The position numbers and the translations under genes are program-made. The notes below the pieces were generated by a model. That model was not told the DNA's origin. It saw nothing but the letters and a program-made list of their open reading frames with translations, and ran no database searches. Positions 47,014-58,190 of a DNA stretch of 64,000 bases are shown piece after piece (position 1 is the stretch's first letter; every line of letters starts with the position of its first letter). Source of the DNA: Melastoma dodecandrum (taxonomy: Eukaryota; Streptophyta; Magnoliopsida; Myrtales; Melastomataceae); the NCBI GenBank assembly GCA_029817715.1, contig JARUPY010000245.1:124001-188000 (forward strand), in the 5' to 3' direction.

Positions 47014-48826
47014 CAACCCACTTGTTCTCCCACGGAAGACCAGGGGTTCCTGATCGTCCTGTCCCCATTCGAAGAGCAGGAGCTCTATAAGCTCTCGCAA
47101 TCACAAGAGGGGCAGGCAACCCCCACGAAGGAGGAGAGGCAGCACGCAAGGTCGGGGACATCGGAGCACAGATTGATTTGTTCGAAGTCTTGGAAGTACG
47201 TTCTCACCCCCTCCCCTCGTCTGTCTTCTTCTTGCTTGCTTGTTTATCTTGTGAATCGCGTGGGTAGGACGACGGGGAGGCGGGTAGGTCAGGTAGGTCG
47301 TGGTTCGCTTAGCCCGGGTCCGTGGGTCTCGTTTGATCGTGCGTTTTGGATGAACCGGACTGCGATGTCCTGTGGGTCTGGAGCTATCGAGTCAGGTGAG
47401 TGCCCCGCATGTTGTCTGTGCGTGGGAGATCTGTCCGTGATGTTCTGTTCCCGTTTGCCGCCTGATTTCGTTGTGGGGTTCGTGGGTAGAGACGATAGGG
47501 AGGTGGGTAGGTGGGCTAGATTGTGGGTCGTCTTGTGTTAAGTCCCTGAACCTCCTTCGATCGTGCGTTCGCTGGGTTGATTTGGTTAGAGATGACTTAA
47601 AGATGCCCCGCCTGTTGGAAAATGGGGTCTACTGTGACTGAGGCTTGGGGGAGAAAGAAAGACAGCTGGGCTTCGTGCCCAGAGTGGTGGAGTCGCTATG
47701 CAAGGGCGGCGCCATTCTGGAGGTGATGGAGCCGGCTACCCGTCCCGGGTTGTTCGGGGAGGCGACAGTAAGAGAATGGAGTGGGAAATGCTGGTAGTGG
47801 GCAGCTAGGCTGTCCTTTGCCGTCCCCTCGAGACCAGACGAAAGTGATGCTAGACGAACTGGCATGCCTCCCCGTGGAAATGTAGCCAATTGCCTCCCCC
47901 TCCTTCTGTCCTAGATGACTGTTGATTGAAAATCTTATTTTGGGATTGCATGACGTGAGATGTACTCAAATACTACTTGACCCTTGAACAAGGATTATGA
48001 GAATTAATTGAAATTGGGGAGGCCATTATTCGCTTACCCCATGGTACAGAGGGACACTGAACCCTGAGAAACCGTAACCATCTAATGAAATTGGGCTGTC
48101 CACCTCCTGAGCATTTCTGAGGCAATAGTATGTTGGGGGCCCTGGTCCGAGAGTAAATCGAGTGGGTTATCTTTGGATTTTAAATGTCAAGGGAGTTTAT
48201 CATGAGTACCGCGGGTTTCGTATGAGTTGGATATTGAAAGTCTTATGATGTTACCCGAGTGTGTGTCGGAGGAGTGCGGAGAAGCGACGACCACTCGCGG
48301 TTGTGCCTGCTGCCGATTCCCGGAGGAGTGGGTGGGGACGCGCCACGGCGGTGCTGGCACCAAACGAAGTGTTGATACATGAGATGAGATGATGTTGATT
48401 CAAGGGAGTCGCTTTTATAATTATTCTTTAGATCGCTGCTTACCGACATGTGGGTTGAATTGTTATGTGATATCATTATAATTGCCTATAACTATTATTG
48501 TTGGATTTGGGACTTCTGCTGTTAAGATGTGTGTTGCATAAAAGGGATTTTCGAAAATACATAATTAGGGTGTGTTTAGTAGTCTCATGTTTCGTATGTG
48601 CATAGGGTGAGGCGTACTCGGCGATTTATCGCTGACCCCAATAGGGGACTATTTTTTAGTATGACGCAGGAATAAGATGGTACAGAGTACACGTGGCTCG
48701 GACTCACGAGATAAAACAGTAGAGGATGCCACGGTGGAGGTAAAGAATTATCGTTTTCCGCTGTTTGACCGTCAAATGACGAGGAACTACTCTGATGAAG
48801 TTTGGAAAATTTTGTAGGTCGTTTCA
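47014..48826 (+). repeat. G2 5' LTR, part 2
   Basis: Continuation of the LTR after G1 and its duplicated target. Removing G1 gives an LTR of about 2262 bp. It ends gtttca just before the PBS. Long frames in it are not conserved between the two LTRs. Confidence 0.9.
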
Positions 48827-48828
48827 GT

Positions 48829-48840
48829 TGGTATCAGAGC
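48829..48840 (+). other. G2 primer binding site (tRNA-iMet)
   Basis: Exact TGGTATCAGAGC two bases after the LTR end. Confidence 0.93.
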
Positions 48841-49205
48841 GCAGTTTGTTGGAGTAATAGGTGGATTAGTATGCGCTTTAGGTTTAAATGAAAATGAATA
48901 GTAAAGTCGCTCGTGAATGATAGACTTGACAGTGTCTGGCAAAGTAAATAAAAGATAGACACAGGCGCACTCACATTTGTCAGGGGAATCTTTCTGAGTG
49001 TGAATAGACTTGACAGGGTACAGTAGGCGTGCCCGTGAGTTGAAAAGACTACACGAACAGCTAGGTGACAAACGAAAACTTATTATAAATACGGCTTAGG
49101 ACCAGTCAGTGAAAAATCACATCCTAGCCAGAAAAATCACTAGTAATAACCATAGTAAATCTAGTTAGTACGGCAAATCGCAGCGAAGGTCGACACCCAG
49201 GACGC

Positions 49206-49625
49206 ATGCCTGAGCTATCCAAAGGCAAAGCAGGCCCTGGTAGTGATCCAAATGGTGAAACTCCAGAAATTCCAGAAGCCGGAGATGCTCCGAATTGGGC
49301 CCCAGACAATGAGTTCCAGCCGCCGTTTGTCACTGTTCCGGAGTGCTTGAACCTTCTCACAGGATTCTTGACCGGCGTATACCATGGTTCACACCTACCA
49401 GAGCTTACCCTCTCACAGTTGAGGCGTCTGATAGCAAACCTTGCAGCGATTGAGGCTGAGGACGTTCCCATCTATCATCTTGCGAAATGCTGACAATTTC
49501 GGGACCTTGTGAATAGTATCCCTGGATTGGACCGACGTGTAGAGGACTTCCATCTAGGACTCTTCGAGGCTGCCCGTAGGGAGCTTGAGGTTGCGGTAGC
49601 TAACTACGCGCGTGGTCCCCAGAAT
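49206..49625 (+). pseudogene. Extra ORF in the G2 leader, between PBS and gag
   Basis: Not recognised. The ATG at 49206 opens a 95-codon frame (MPELSKGKAGPGSDPNGETP at its start). A TGA at 49491-49493 is followed in the same phase by another ~43 codons (containing FRDLVNSIPGLDRRVEDF) to a TGA at 49625. The first part is Pro/Gly-rich and acidic, the second amphipathic and possibly helical. The ORF precedes gag by about 300 bp on the same strand. Most gypsy elements of this type lack a protein here, so it is either a lineage-specific leader ORF or captured sequence. Confidence 0.5.
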
Positions 49626-49929
49626 TGAACTTAGTCTTGTGTGTGAACTGAGTGTAATTGTTATATGTGAGTGAGAATCTTGTCAGAGGGAGTGAATGGT
49701 CATCCTGGTATTGTTACCATGTGATCGACAAGTTGCAGGCTAATAGTAACCCTGCATGTACGAGTGTCAGTTTTTAATAAATCGTGAATTAATGGACCTT
49801 GAATCTTGATAGTATAAAGAAGGTAGTGGATTCTTCAGTTGGAACCACGCCAATCTTGAGTACTAAACCCTTCAGTTGAACTTTTCCTACCTTCCAATTT
49901 TCTACTCAATCTTCTCTGTGAATATTCAG

Positions 49930-50850
49930 ATGGCCGACGATGCTGGGAGCAACGCTGCTGGGAGTTCTGCTGCAGCCGGGGCGACACCAAGTAACCGCCG
50001 TCGACTGAAGATCATTAGGGAGGTAGGGAAAATGAACTCGCCTACGTTTGAGGGTAATGAAGGGCCTGAAAAGGCCCAGTCCTTCCTCCAGAACTGGAAC
50101 AAGATTTTCAAGTATTTGGAATACACTGATGCCGAGAAACTGGCGGTGGTCGAGTATTACTTGCAAGAGAGGGCTGATCTGTGGTGGGCCTCTACCATGG
50201 TGGCCGTTCGTGCACACTACCCTGGCACAGTGTGGGAACAGTTCTGCCAGGCCTTCCTGGATAAGTACTTTCCGGCCACCATGAGACTTGATAAGATCAG
50301 AGAGTTCGAGTTGCTCGAGCAAGGGGACATGACGGTTGACGAACACGAGCGCAAGTTCACCGAGCTTGCTAGGTACGCTCCAGGCCAGGTAGCTACGCCG
50401 GAACAGATGGCTCATAGTATCTGATGGGCCTGCCTCCAAGGATCCGTTCCAAACTGGTGCCGCTTTCGTCACAAACCTTTGAGGAGCTCTACCATCGAGA
50501 TCAGGCCAAAGAGAGAGCGCTGAAGGATAAAGACGCGCTGAAGCACGTAAAGGGAAAGAGGAGGCTGGATCATCAAGGAAATCTGTAGAACTCTTTAGGG
50601 GAGTGAGTCGTTTCTTTGGAGGAAGCAGGAGGCCCAATTCTAGTGGGATATCCAAGCCTAGTGGCTATGGCCGGGGTGCTCGCCCAGCTCATTCACCTAC
50701 CTGTTCTCGCTGCGGACGATCCCATGGAGGATTAGCGTGCCCAGCTATTGGAGTCACTTGTTTCCAGTGTGGCGAGCGAGGCCATATTCGGAACCACTGT
50801 CCACAGCTGACTAGGAGCCGTATTGGTGGTGCTGGTCCCTCATTTGCTGG
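49930..50850 (+). pseudogene. G2 gag, frameshifted
   Basis: Starts MADDAGSNAAGSSAAAG at 49930. The retrotransposon gag core follows (WNKIFKYLEYTDAEKLAVVE, LWWASTM, FLDKYFPATMR). The frame ends at 50424 in a TGA, and the family sequence continues in a second phase (GLPPRIRSKLVPLSSQTFEE) and then a third (from about 50560). Two zinc knuckles are intact in the third phase: [13 protein letters not shown] and [14 protein letters not shown]. So at least two frameshifts break it (near 50415 and 50555). Confidence 0.9.
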
Positions 50851-50859
50851 GTCTCGTTC

Positions 50860-52447
50860 CATGTCCGGCAGAAGAAGCGCATCCAGGGGCTTTATACGCC
50901 CCAGTGTGTCTCCGTGGGGTGCACCTGTGTTGTTTGTGAAAAAGAAAGACGGTACGATGATAATGTGTATTGACTATCGTATGTTGAATAAAGCCACCAT
51001 CAAGAACCGGTATCCTTTGCCACGTCTTGATGATCTTTTTGATCAGCTTCAGGGATCCGTGGTTTACTCTAAAATCGATTTAAGATCAGGGTATCATCAG
51101 ATCAGGGTGCAGGATTCTGATGTTATGAAAACTGCCTTTCGCATCAGATATGGACACTACGAATTCCTGGTGATGTCTTTTGGACTGACTAACGCTCCAG
51201 CAGCTTTCATGGAGTTGATGAACCGCATTTTCAGACCCTACCTTGACCAGTTTGTAGTGGTGTTCATAGATGATATTCTGGTATATTCTAAAAGTATGGA
51301 GGAACACGTGGATCATCTGAGATTGGTTTTAGAAGTTCTACGACAGAATCAGTTGTATGCCAAGCTAAGTAAGTGCGAGTTCTGGATGAGCAGCGTGAGC
51401 TTCTTGGGCCATATTGTATCCACAGAGGGTATTGCAGTGGATCCATCCAAAGTCGAAGCAGTTCTTAATTGGCCCAGACCTACTACTATTACAGAGATGC
51501 GGAGTTTCCTAGGCTTAGCTGGGTATTACAAGCGCTTTATAGAAGGATTCTCTCGGATCGCTAGACCTCTGACCCAGCTACTGAAAAAGGGTACGGCGTT
51601 CGAGTGGACTCATGAGAGTGAGGAGAGCTTCCTCGAGTTAAGAAACAGATTGACTTCTGCACCAGTGTTGGTATTGCCCAGTGGCAGTGGAGGATTCGCA
51701 GTCTACTGTGATGCTTCTTATTTCGGATTGGGTGCTGTGCTGATGCAGCACGGCAGGGTAGTAGCTTACGCTTCTAGACAACTTAAAGTTCATGAACAAA
51801 ACTACCCTACCCACGACTTGGAGCTTGCTGCAGTAGTTTTCGCTTTGAAAATCTGGCGCCATTATCTGTATGGCGAGACCTTCGAGATATTCACCGACCA
51901 TAAGAGCTTAAAGTATTTGTTCTCTCAGGATGAGTTGAACATGAGGCAAAGGCGGTGGATGGAACTGATCAAGGATTACGACTGCACGATCTCTTACCAT
52001 CCAGGCAGAGCAAACGTGGTTGCCGATGCATTGAGCAGAAAGACTGCCTCCTTAGCCAGCATTGAGGTAGAAGAATGGCGACTACGCGAACAGGTAAATG
52101 AGATCGGTGTTAGAGTTGGATTCAGTGGCAGTGGTTCTCTACTCGCTACCATGATCATTGGGTCTCAGTTGATGGATTTGATTCGCGCAGCCCAACTCCA
52201 AGATCTATACCTGACGGAGGGGCGATCCAGGTTGCAGGATCAGGCAAATACTGAGTTTAGTGTGTCTGATGATGTTTTGTTAAGGTACCAGGGACGCATC
52301 TGCATACCTGCTCAGGAGGATCTACGGAATCTGATCACGGATGAGGCTCATTTGAGTGCGTATAGTATCCACCTCGGGGTCACCAAAATGTACCAGAATC
52401 TACGGAAACAGTACTGGTGGTCAGGTATGAAAAGAGACGTGGCTTAG
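50860..52447 (+). pseudogene. G2 RT-RNase H and N-terminal integrase, protease deleted
   Basis: The frame runs from the gag zinc knuckles straight into RT: RSASRG joins [20 protein letters not shown] at about 50872-50895. The whole protease and the first RT residues are missing without loss of frame. RT continues with [13 protein letters not shown] and [11 protein letters not shown] (catalytic Asp pair). RNase H has [15 protein letters not shown] and [10 protein letters not shown]. The frame ends MKRDVA followed by TAG at 52445-52447, inside the integrase zinc region. Confidence 0.93.
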
Positions 52448-53599
52448 TATGTGAGCGGCTGCTTGACCTGTCAGCGGGTCGAGATTGAGCATCGCAGACC
52501 GGGTGGAGAACTTCAGCCGTTGCCAATTCCCGAATGGAAATGGGATGAGATCGCCATGGATTTTGTGACTAACCTGCCCAGGACAGTTCATGGTTTTGAT
52601 TCTGTTTGGGTGATAGTGGATAGATTGACTAAATCTCCTCACTTCATCCCCATTAGTGTGACATATTCGGTTGCCAAATTGGCCAAGCTGTATGTGAAGG
52701 AAGTCATTCGCCTTCACGGTGTTCCCAGTGTTATAGTTTCTGACAGGGATGCTAGGTTTACTTCTCGGTTCTGGAGCAATATACAGCGGTCATTGGGCAC
52801 GAGGTTGAATATGAGCACTGCCTTCCAACCTCAGACAGATGGTCAGACCGAGCCCATCATCCAGATACTTGAGGATATGTTGAGAGCTTGTGCTTTAGAT
52901 CTGGAGGGCTCGTGGGTAGATCAGCTACCATTAGTAGAGTTCTCATACAATAACAGTTACCAACAGAGTATTCAGATGGCTCCCTTTGAAGCTCTGTATG
53001 GTCGCCCGTGCAGAACTCCTTTATGTTGGAACGGGTGTGGAGAACAGGCAGAGTTAGGACCTGAGATGGTCCGTGAGACTACAGAGATGATCAGGCTTAT
53101 TCAGGATCGTCTTCGCGCCGCACAGAGTAGACAAAAGAGTTATGCAGACAGGCGGCGTCGGCCTCTTGAGTTTGAGGTAGGAGATTACGTCTTTCTAAAA
53201 GTATCTCCTACCAAGATGAACCTTCGATTTGGGCTTAAAGGAAAATTAAGTCCGAGATATATTGGACCTTATGAGATCTTGGAGAGGATCGGGAATGTGG
53301 CCTACAGGTTAGCCTTACCCCCCAGACTGGCGGATATCCACAACGTTTTCCATGTATCTATGCTTAGAAAGTACGTCCCAGATCCTCGACATGTGCTGCA
53401 TGATGAGCAGATTGAGGTGGCTCCAAATTTACAGGTTACTACGGAGCCCGTTGAGATAGTTGACAGGATGGAGAAAAAACATCTCCGTCACCGAGTGGTT
53501 CCAATGGTGCGGGTACGATGGCTACAAGGACATATTGAAGAGTTCACTTGGGAAACAGAATCTAAGATGAAAGAGATGTACCCGTACCTATTTGAGTGA
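52448..53599 (+). pseudogene. G2 integrase and chromodomain-like C terminus
   Basis: Same frame as the preceding RT, after the single TAG. It holds the second half of the H2C2 motif (CLTCQRV), catalytic MDFVTNLP, VSDRDARFTSRFW and TDGQTEPIIQILEDML, and the HNVFHVSMLRKY segment. It ends with VRVRWLQGHIEEFTWETESK as in Tekay/Del-like chromoviruses. The stop at 53597-53599 is at the normal position, about 55 bp before the 3' LTR. Confidence 0.92.
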
Positions 53600-53641
53600 G
53601 AGTGATATGTACTATGAAATTTCGGGGACGAAATTTAAATT

Positions 53642-53654
53642 AAGGGGGGTAGAT
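53642..53654 (+). other. G2 polypurine tract
   Basis: aaggggggtagat immediately before the 3' LTR start, the expected second-strand primer. Confidence 0.85.
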
Positions 53655-55524
53655 TGTAACGACCCGGAATTTCAGAAATGAAATATATTACTTTGACTAG
53701 ACGAGTTGACTAGAATCAGGACGTTTGACCTAGTCAAAATCCGACGTGGCACGAGAGTTTAATACTTTCGTTGTCAGTGAATGTTAATATCGAATATTAA
53801 CGAGATTACTAATTCAATTTTGTGTGATTACGTCACACGGGAAAGGGGACGCCTGGACCTAAACGAGATCGAATTAGGGTGTCGAGAATATTCGTTTAAC
53901 GTCGCGGATTTTGATCGGAAAAACTAATGTGGTTACAATTGTTATGTAATTATAATTAGCGTTGATAATCTGATTTTAGGAACAGTGCGTTGATAAATCC
54001 TTCGGCCTTCCCCTCTCCTTGCCACACACGAATAGATCCGAGGAAAAGATAAAAGAAGGGCAACAGATACCTATCGTTTGGGGGGAGTTAGAAACAAAAG
54101 GACAACCCACTTTTTCTCCCACGGAAGACCAGGGGTTCCTGATCGTCCTGTCCCCATTCGAAGAGCAGGAGCTCTGTAAGCTCTCGCAATCACAAGAGGG
54201 GCAGGCAACCCCCACGAAGGAGGAGAGGCAGCACGCAAGGTCGGGGACATCGGAGCACAGATTGATTTGTACGAAGTCTTGGAAGTACGTTCTCACCCCC
54301 TCCCCTCGTCTGTCTTCTTCTTGCTTGCTTGTTTATCTTGTGAATCGCGTGGGTAGGACGACGGGGAGGCGGGTAGGTTGGGTTGGTCGCGGTTCATTTA
54401 GCCCCGGGTCTGTGGGTCTCGTTGATCGTGCATTTTGGATGAACCGGACTGCGATGTACAGTGGGTCTGGATCTATCGAGTCTTGTGAGCGCCCCGCATG
54501 TTGTTTGTGAGTGGGAGATCTGTCCGTGATGTTCTGTTCCCGTTTGCCGCCTGATTTCGTTGTGGGGTTCGTGGGTAGAGACGATGGGGAGGTGGGTAGG
54601 TGGGGTAGATTGTGGGTCGTCTAGTGTTAAGTCCCTAAACCTCCTTCGATCGTGCGTTCGCTGGGTTGATTTGGTTAGAGATGATTTGAAAATGCCCCGC
54701 CTGTTGGAAAATGAGATCTACTGTGACTGAGGCTTGGGGGAGGAAGAAAGATAGCTGGGCTTCGTGCCCAGAATGGTGGAGTCGCTATGCAAGGGCGGCG
54801 CCATTCTGGAGGTGATGGAGCCGGCTACCTGTCCCGGGTTGTTCGGGGAGGCGACAGTAAGAGAATGGAGTGGGAAATGCTGGTAGTGGGCAGCTAGGCT
54901 GTCCTTTGCCGTCCCCTCGAGACCAGACGAAAGTGATGCTAGACGAACTGGCATGCCTCCCCGTGGAAATGTAGCCAATTGCCTCCCCCTCCTTCTGTCC
55001 TAGATGAATGTTGATTGGGAATCTTATTTTGGGATTGCATGACATGAGTGGTACTCGAATACTACTTGACCCTTGAATCAAGGATTATGAGAATTAATTG
55101 AAATTGGGGAGGCCATTATTCGCTTACCCCATGGTACAGAGGGACACTGAACCCTGAGAAACCGTAACCATATAATGAAATTGGGCTGTCCACCTACTGA
55201 GTATTTCTGAGGCAATAGAATGTTGGGGGCCCTGGTCTGAGAGTAAATCAAGTGGGTTATCTTTGGATTGTAAATGTCAAGGGAGTTTATCATGAGTACC
55301 GCGGGTTTCGTATGCGTTGAATATTGAAAGTCTTATGATGTTACCCGACTGTGTGTCGGAGGAGTGCGGAGAGGCGACGACCACTCGCGGTTGTGCCTGC
55401 TGCCGATTCCCGGGCGCTCCCGGAGGAGTGGGTGGGGACGCGCCACGGCGGTCCTGGCACCAAACGAAGTGTTGATATATGAGATGAGAGGATGTTGATT
55501 CAAGGGAGTCGCTTTTATAATTAT
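53655..55524 (+). repeat. G2 3' LTR, truncated
   Basis: 1870 bp aligned to the 5' LTR. The last ~390 bp are missing, as similarity stops after ttttataattat. It contains the uninterrupted version of the G1 target region and a 10-bp duplication near 55408-55425 not in the other LTR. Confidence 0.9.
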
Positions 55525-55635
55525 GCTTATAATTATGTTGATATAATTATGCCCTGTAAAGCTTTCTTCTTTCTTTTCAGAGAGAGAGATAGAAACTAAT
55601 GCACATGCCTGCCGTTATTGCCCTCCTTCATACTC

Positions 55636-57084
55636 ATGGAAAACACTCATTTTGTCCTAAACGCCCCTGTCTCCATTGAGCCAAGTTATTCTTCCCGCAG
55701 ATCTACTTCTAGCATTGAATCTCTTTATGAAATTTCTCATGAGGACTGTGACACTAATCAAGTGGTTAATACTAAGCTCCCCTTACTTAGTCCATACACT
55801 GCCTTTCATAAACCATCTGCAGGACCAATCAGACGAATAAGGACCCTAATCAGACAACCTGCATCATCTGCCCTTGAATATGTCCAGACGAGCAAATTTA
55901 GTCAACATCCTATTTTGGGGACTCAGAAGGAACAATTTGTTTCCTTACAATTGCCTACAGAATTCCCTGGACAATGGACAGAAAAAGGTTACACACATCT
56001 CCATTTTGGAGCCATAAGACTTGCCCTGACTTATCATGGACGAAAAGGACTGCCCGTTACAGCAAGAATGGCCCTATTGGACACTAGATACATGGAATAT
56101 CAACATGCCGTTATTGGGACAATTGAAACGACACTAAATGCGGGAACCGTTTTTGTAACCTTGTCCCCTAACTTCTTCATGTCTCTCCGAGACCCAAAGG
56201 TCTTGTCAGCTTTGCAGGTTCAGCTGCAGCTCTGTGGCGCCACTATGGAATCAGAATCCATCGAGGCTACTCTCCATTATCAGATGGCGTATCGAGTCCA
56301 GAACCATGCTCTGGATATAAATATGCCAAATGATTCGCATGATGCCTTGCTCATCGTGGCAGATTACCACAACCAAAGAGCTCCTACCTGTATTCATATT
56401 CCAAGACAGATTCCACGAGCGGAACTCTTGAAGTTACTCCTAGAAAGATGGGTAACTAATTATGAACAGGTCAAGAAGTAGACTGCACCCATTGCTCCAA
56501 TCCAGTCTACATCTCCTACGTTCATAAGGAATAAAGAGGGATCTGTGACAATCAAGTTTGATAGATCACAAGAAAAGGAGCCAGCTACACCACCTATTTT
56601 CCCCACAATGTTCATGGTCCAACCGGTCCCTAAAAAGAAAAAACCCGACTCCCTTAACAAGATTATCCATTCCTTTGATGGTCAAGGAAACCCAACTTTT
56701 CTCTTTCGGGACCCCCAGTCACAACACTACTATTGGGATGTTGGAAAATGTCCAGCAGACTGCAACTGCGATGACTGTGAGGAACCTGATTATTCTAGCC
56801 GAAGGAACAAAAGAAGTTGCCAGAAAGGAAAAAATCTCCCAGACTCAGACAGTGATTCCGATGATGACGAGGATCAACAGCCAAAACAAGGTCAGTCCAT
56901 GACAGTGGCTACTCATCAGAACCAGGCATGGCAATATTTGGCAGATTTGGCTAAGGATACAAGACGACCATTAAAAAAGAAACAGTCAGTACTTCCCTGC
57001 TATAAGCCAATTCTTAAATGGGAAAAGAAAAATTCCCATAAGCCAATATCACCTGCTACTGGACAACTAGGACGTTTTACATAA
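55636..57084 (+). pseudogene. Endogenous pararetrovirus fragment (Caulimoviridae, movement-protein-like)
   Basis: Remnant of a plant DNA virus integrated in the genome. A 282-codon frame (ATG at 55636) has the layout of a 30K-superfamily movement protein, with conserved hydrophobic strands in the middle third. Movement proteins move virus through plasmodesmata. A TAG at 56479-56481 interrupts it. The same phase is then open to 57084 and covers a basic stretch, a Cys cluster (CPADCNCDDC) and an acidic Ser/Asp run. Reverse transcriptase, coat and protease regions are absent, so it is a partial copy. Its left side adjoins the broken end of the G2 LTR through an AT-rich junction (55525-55560). 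A 42-bp-period imperfect duplication lies at its right end (57062-57126). The genus (petuvirus- or florendovirus-like) cannot be settled by eye. Confidence 0.62.
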
Positions 57085-57126
57085 CAAAAGAAGGATTACA
57101 AGAGACAACTAAGACGTTTTACATAG

Positions 57127-57540
57127 TATTATAATACAGGAAACGATTTGAGTACCAGACCAAGAATTTACAGTACATATTGTAATTCTGGAGCTTAGTC
57201 CAGCCTTTGCGACAAAGATCACCGGGATCCATGTACCATCCATTTTTCTGGGTCTGTGGAAACTGCAAATGCAAGCTGACAGTGGATGGAGTATAAAATA
57301 CGTTTTTGGGTTTTTCTTTTGCAATAATAATTTAGAAAGTTAAGGGCACGACCGAACTACATTTAATAATATTAATAATTATATTTTTACTATTTAGATC
57401 TCGACGAGTGCAATAAAGCAGGCATTAGTCAAAATCCATATTATTATTGGAGGGAAATTGTGGGCGGAAAGAGTACCAAAGACTGGGTGTGCAAAAAAAA
57501 AATACATACTCCCACCGACCAAACGAAAAAATGATTCATT
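57127..57540. other. Spacer between viral fragment and organelle DNA
   Basis: No frame or RNA recognised. Part of it could be further degraded viral sequence. Confidence 0.4.
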
Positions 57541-57750
57541 TTGTTAGTCTTAGAACAAACCTTTCAAAAAATCTTTAATGCCGGAGATTTCGTTAATAGA
57601 ATATCAAGTCAAGGCTCATCTCTCATCCCAAGCACTGCCTCCCCACAAGGCAGATGGGGCACCTTTTGCCTTCCCCGAGCCTTTGCTGTGGAAGCGGATC
57701 TAAGGCCCCAGCTTGAAGTAACCTTTTTGGGCCTATCTCCATCCCTAGAG

Positions 57751-57784
57751 GAGCCGTATGAGGCGGAAGCTCCACGTACGGTTT
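57751..57784 (+). ncRNA. Group II intron domain V (mitochondrial origin)
   Basis: gagccgtatgaggcggaagc followed by tccacgtacggttt forms the 34-nt catalytic hairpin of group II introns, with the typical bulge and GNAA-like loop. It is detached from a full intron, so it is inert here. Confidence 0.85.
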
Positions 57785-57785
57785 A

Positions 57786-57868
57786 TACTAGTGTTATTCC
57801 GTGAAATAACTCGAATTTCAAATCATTCACTTGCTTTAACCACTCATGCTATGGATGTGGGGGCCTCA
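57786..57868 (+). pseudogene. nad7: Mitochondrial nad7 exon fragment
   Basis: Encodes a piece of NADH dehydrogenase subunit 7 (complex I): VLFREITRISNHSLALTTHA followed by MDVG. Two Ser codons (TCA in ISNHS) stand where the mature plant protein has Leu, as expected for unedited C-to-U RNA-editing sites. This shows origin from mitochondrial DNA, not from an edited transcript. Similarity ends at about 57868. It directly adjoins domain V, which I do not expect from the normal exon boundary. Confidence 0.8.
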
Positions 57869-58110
57869 TCTGGAGACATACTGAAAAATTCATGACTTCT
57901 TAAATATTTCCAGGTTCCCTCATTAGCTTTCTAACAAGATTGATTAGAAGAAACGTCCACTTCCCCCCCTTATGCTATGGAGCCCCTTTGCCCGATGCTT
58001 ATGACACGCAACATAAACTCCACCGTGCCGAGTAGGCTACTTTTTCCGGAACGCAGTCTGAACTTACTTTGAAATCTTTGCTCAGCCCGAACATTCCTAC
58101 TTTGCCTCGA

Positions 58111-58190
58111 GCTACGAGAGGACCGGGAAAGACGCACTTCTGGTGTACCAGTTATCGTGCCCACGGTAAACGCTGGGTAGCCAAGTGCTG
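58111..58190 (+). rRNA. rrn26: Mitochondrial large-subunit (26S) rRNA 3' fragment
   Basis: About 80 bp matching the conserved 3' end of LSU rRNA, from tacgagaggaccgggaaaga through tggtgtaccagttatcgtgc to gggtagccaagtgc. It is truncated on both sides and is part of the NUMT. Confidence 0.85.

Larger units (their letters stand above)
40321..55524 (+). mobile_element. G2: Ty3/gypsy LTR retrotransposon, interrupted by G1, 3' LTR truncated
   Basis: Plus-strand gypsy element. Its 5' LTR starts tgtaacgacccgg and is split by G1. A PBS, leader ORF, gag, pol (RT, RNase H, integrase, chromodomain-like tail) and polypurine tract follow, then a 3' LTR that starts with the same sequence at 53655 and stops at 55524. 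Domain order RT-RH-INT and the C-terminal region fit the Tekay/Del-like chromoviruses. It cut the pectinesterase gene. LTR halves differ by roughly 3-4 per cent by eye. It is non-autonomous: protease is missing, gag is frameshifted, integrase has a stop. Confidence 0.93.

Noticed and set aside
46516..47541. Long Ser/Pro/Thr-rich frame (341 codons) antisense across the G1 5' LTR and into the G2 LTR
   Set aside because: It is the complement of the acidic Gag-Pol tail frame. Low-complexity composition keeps both strands open, and it crosses an element boundary.
47629..47889. 86-codon minus-strand frame in the G2 5' LTR, repeated at 54718-54978 in the 3' LTR
   Set aside because: Its presence in both LTRs is explained by their common origin. 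There is no family motif and it lies antisense to the element.
49906..50655. 249-codon minus-strand frame over the G2 gag
   Set aside because: Shadow of gag coding on the plus strand; no recognisable motif.
57541..57804. 87-codon frame at the start of the mitochondrial segment
   Set aside because: It runs through group II intron domain V and intron sequence, so it is not protein coding.
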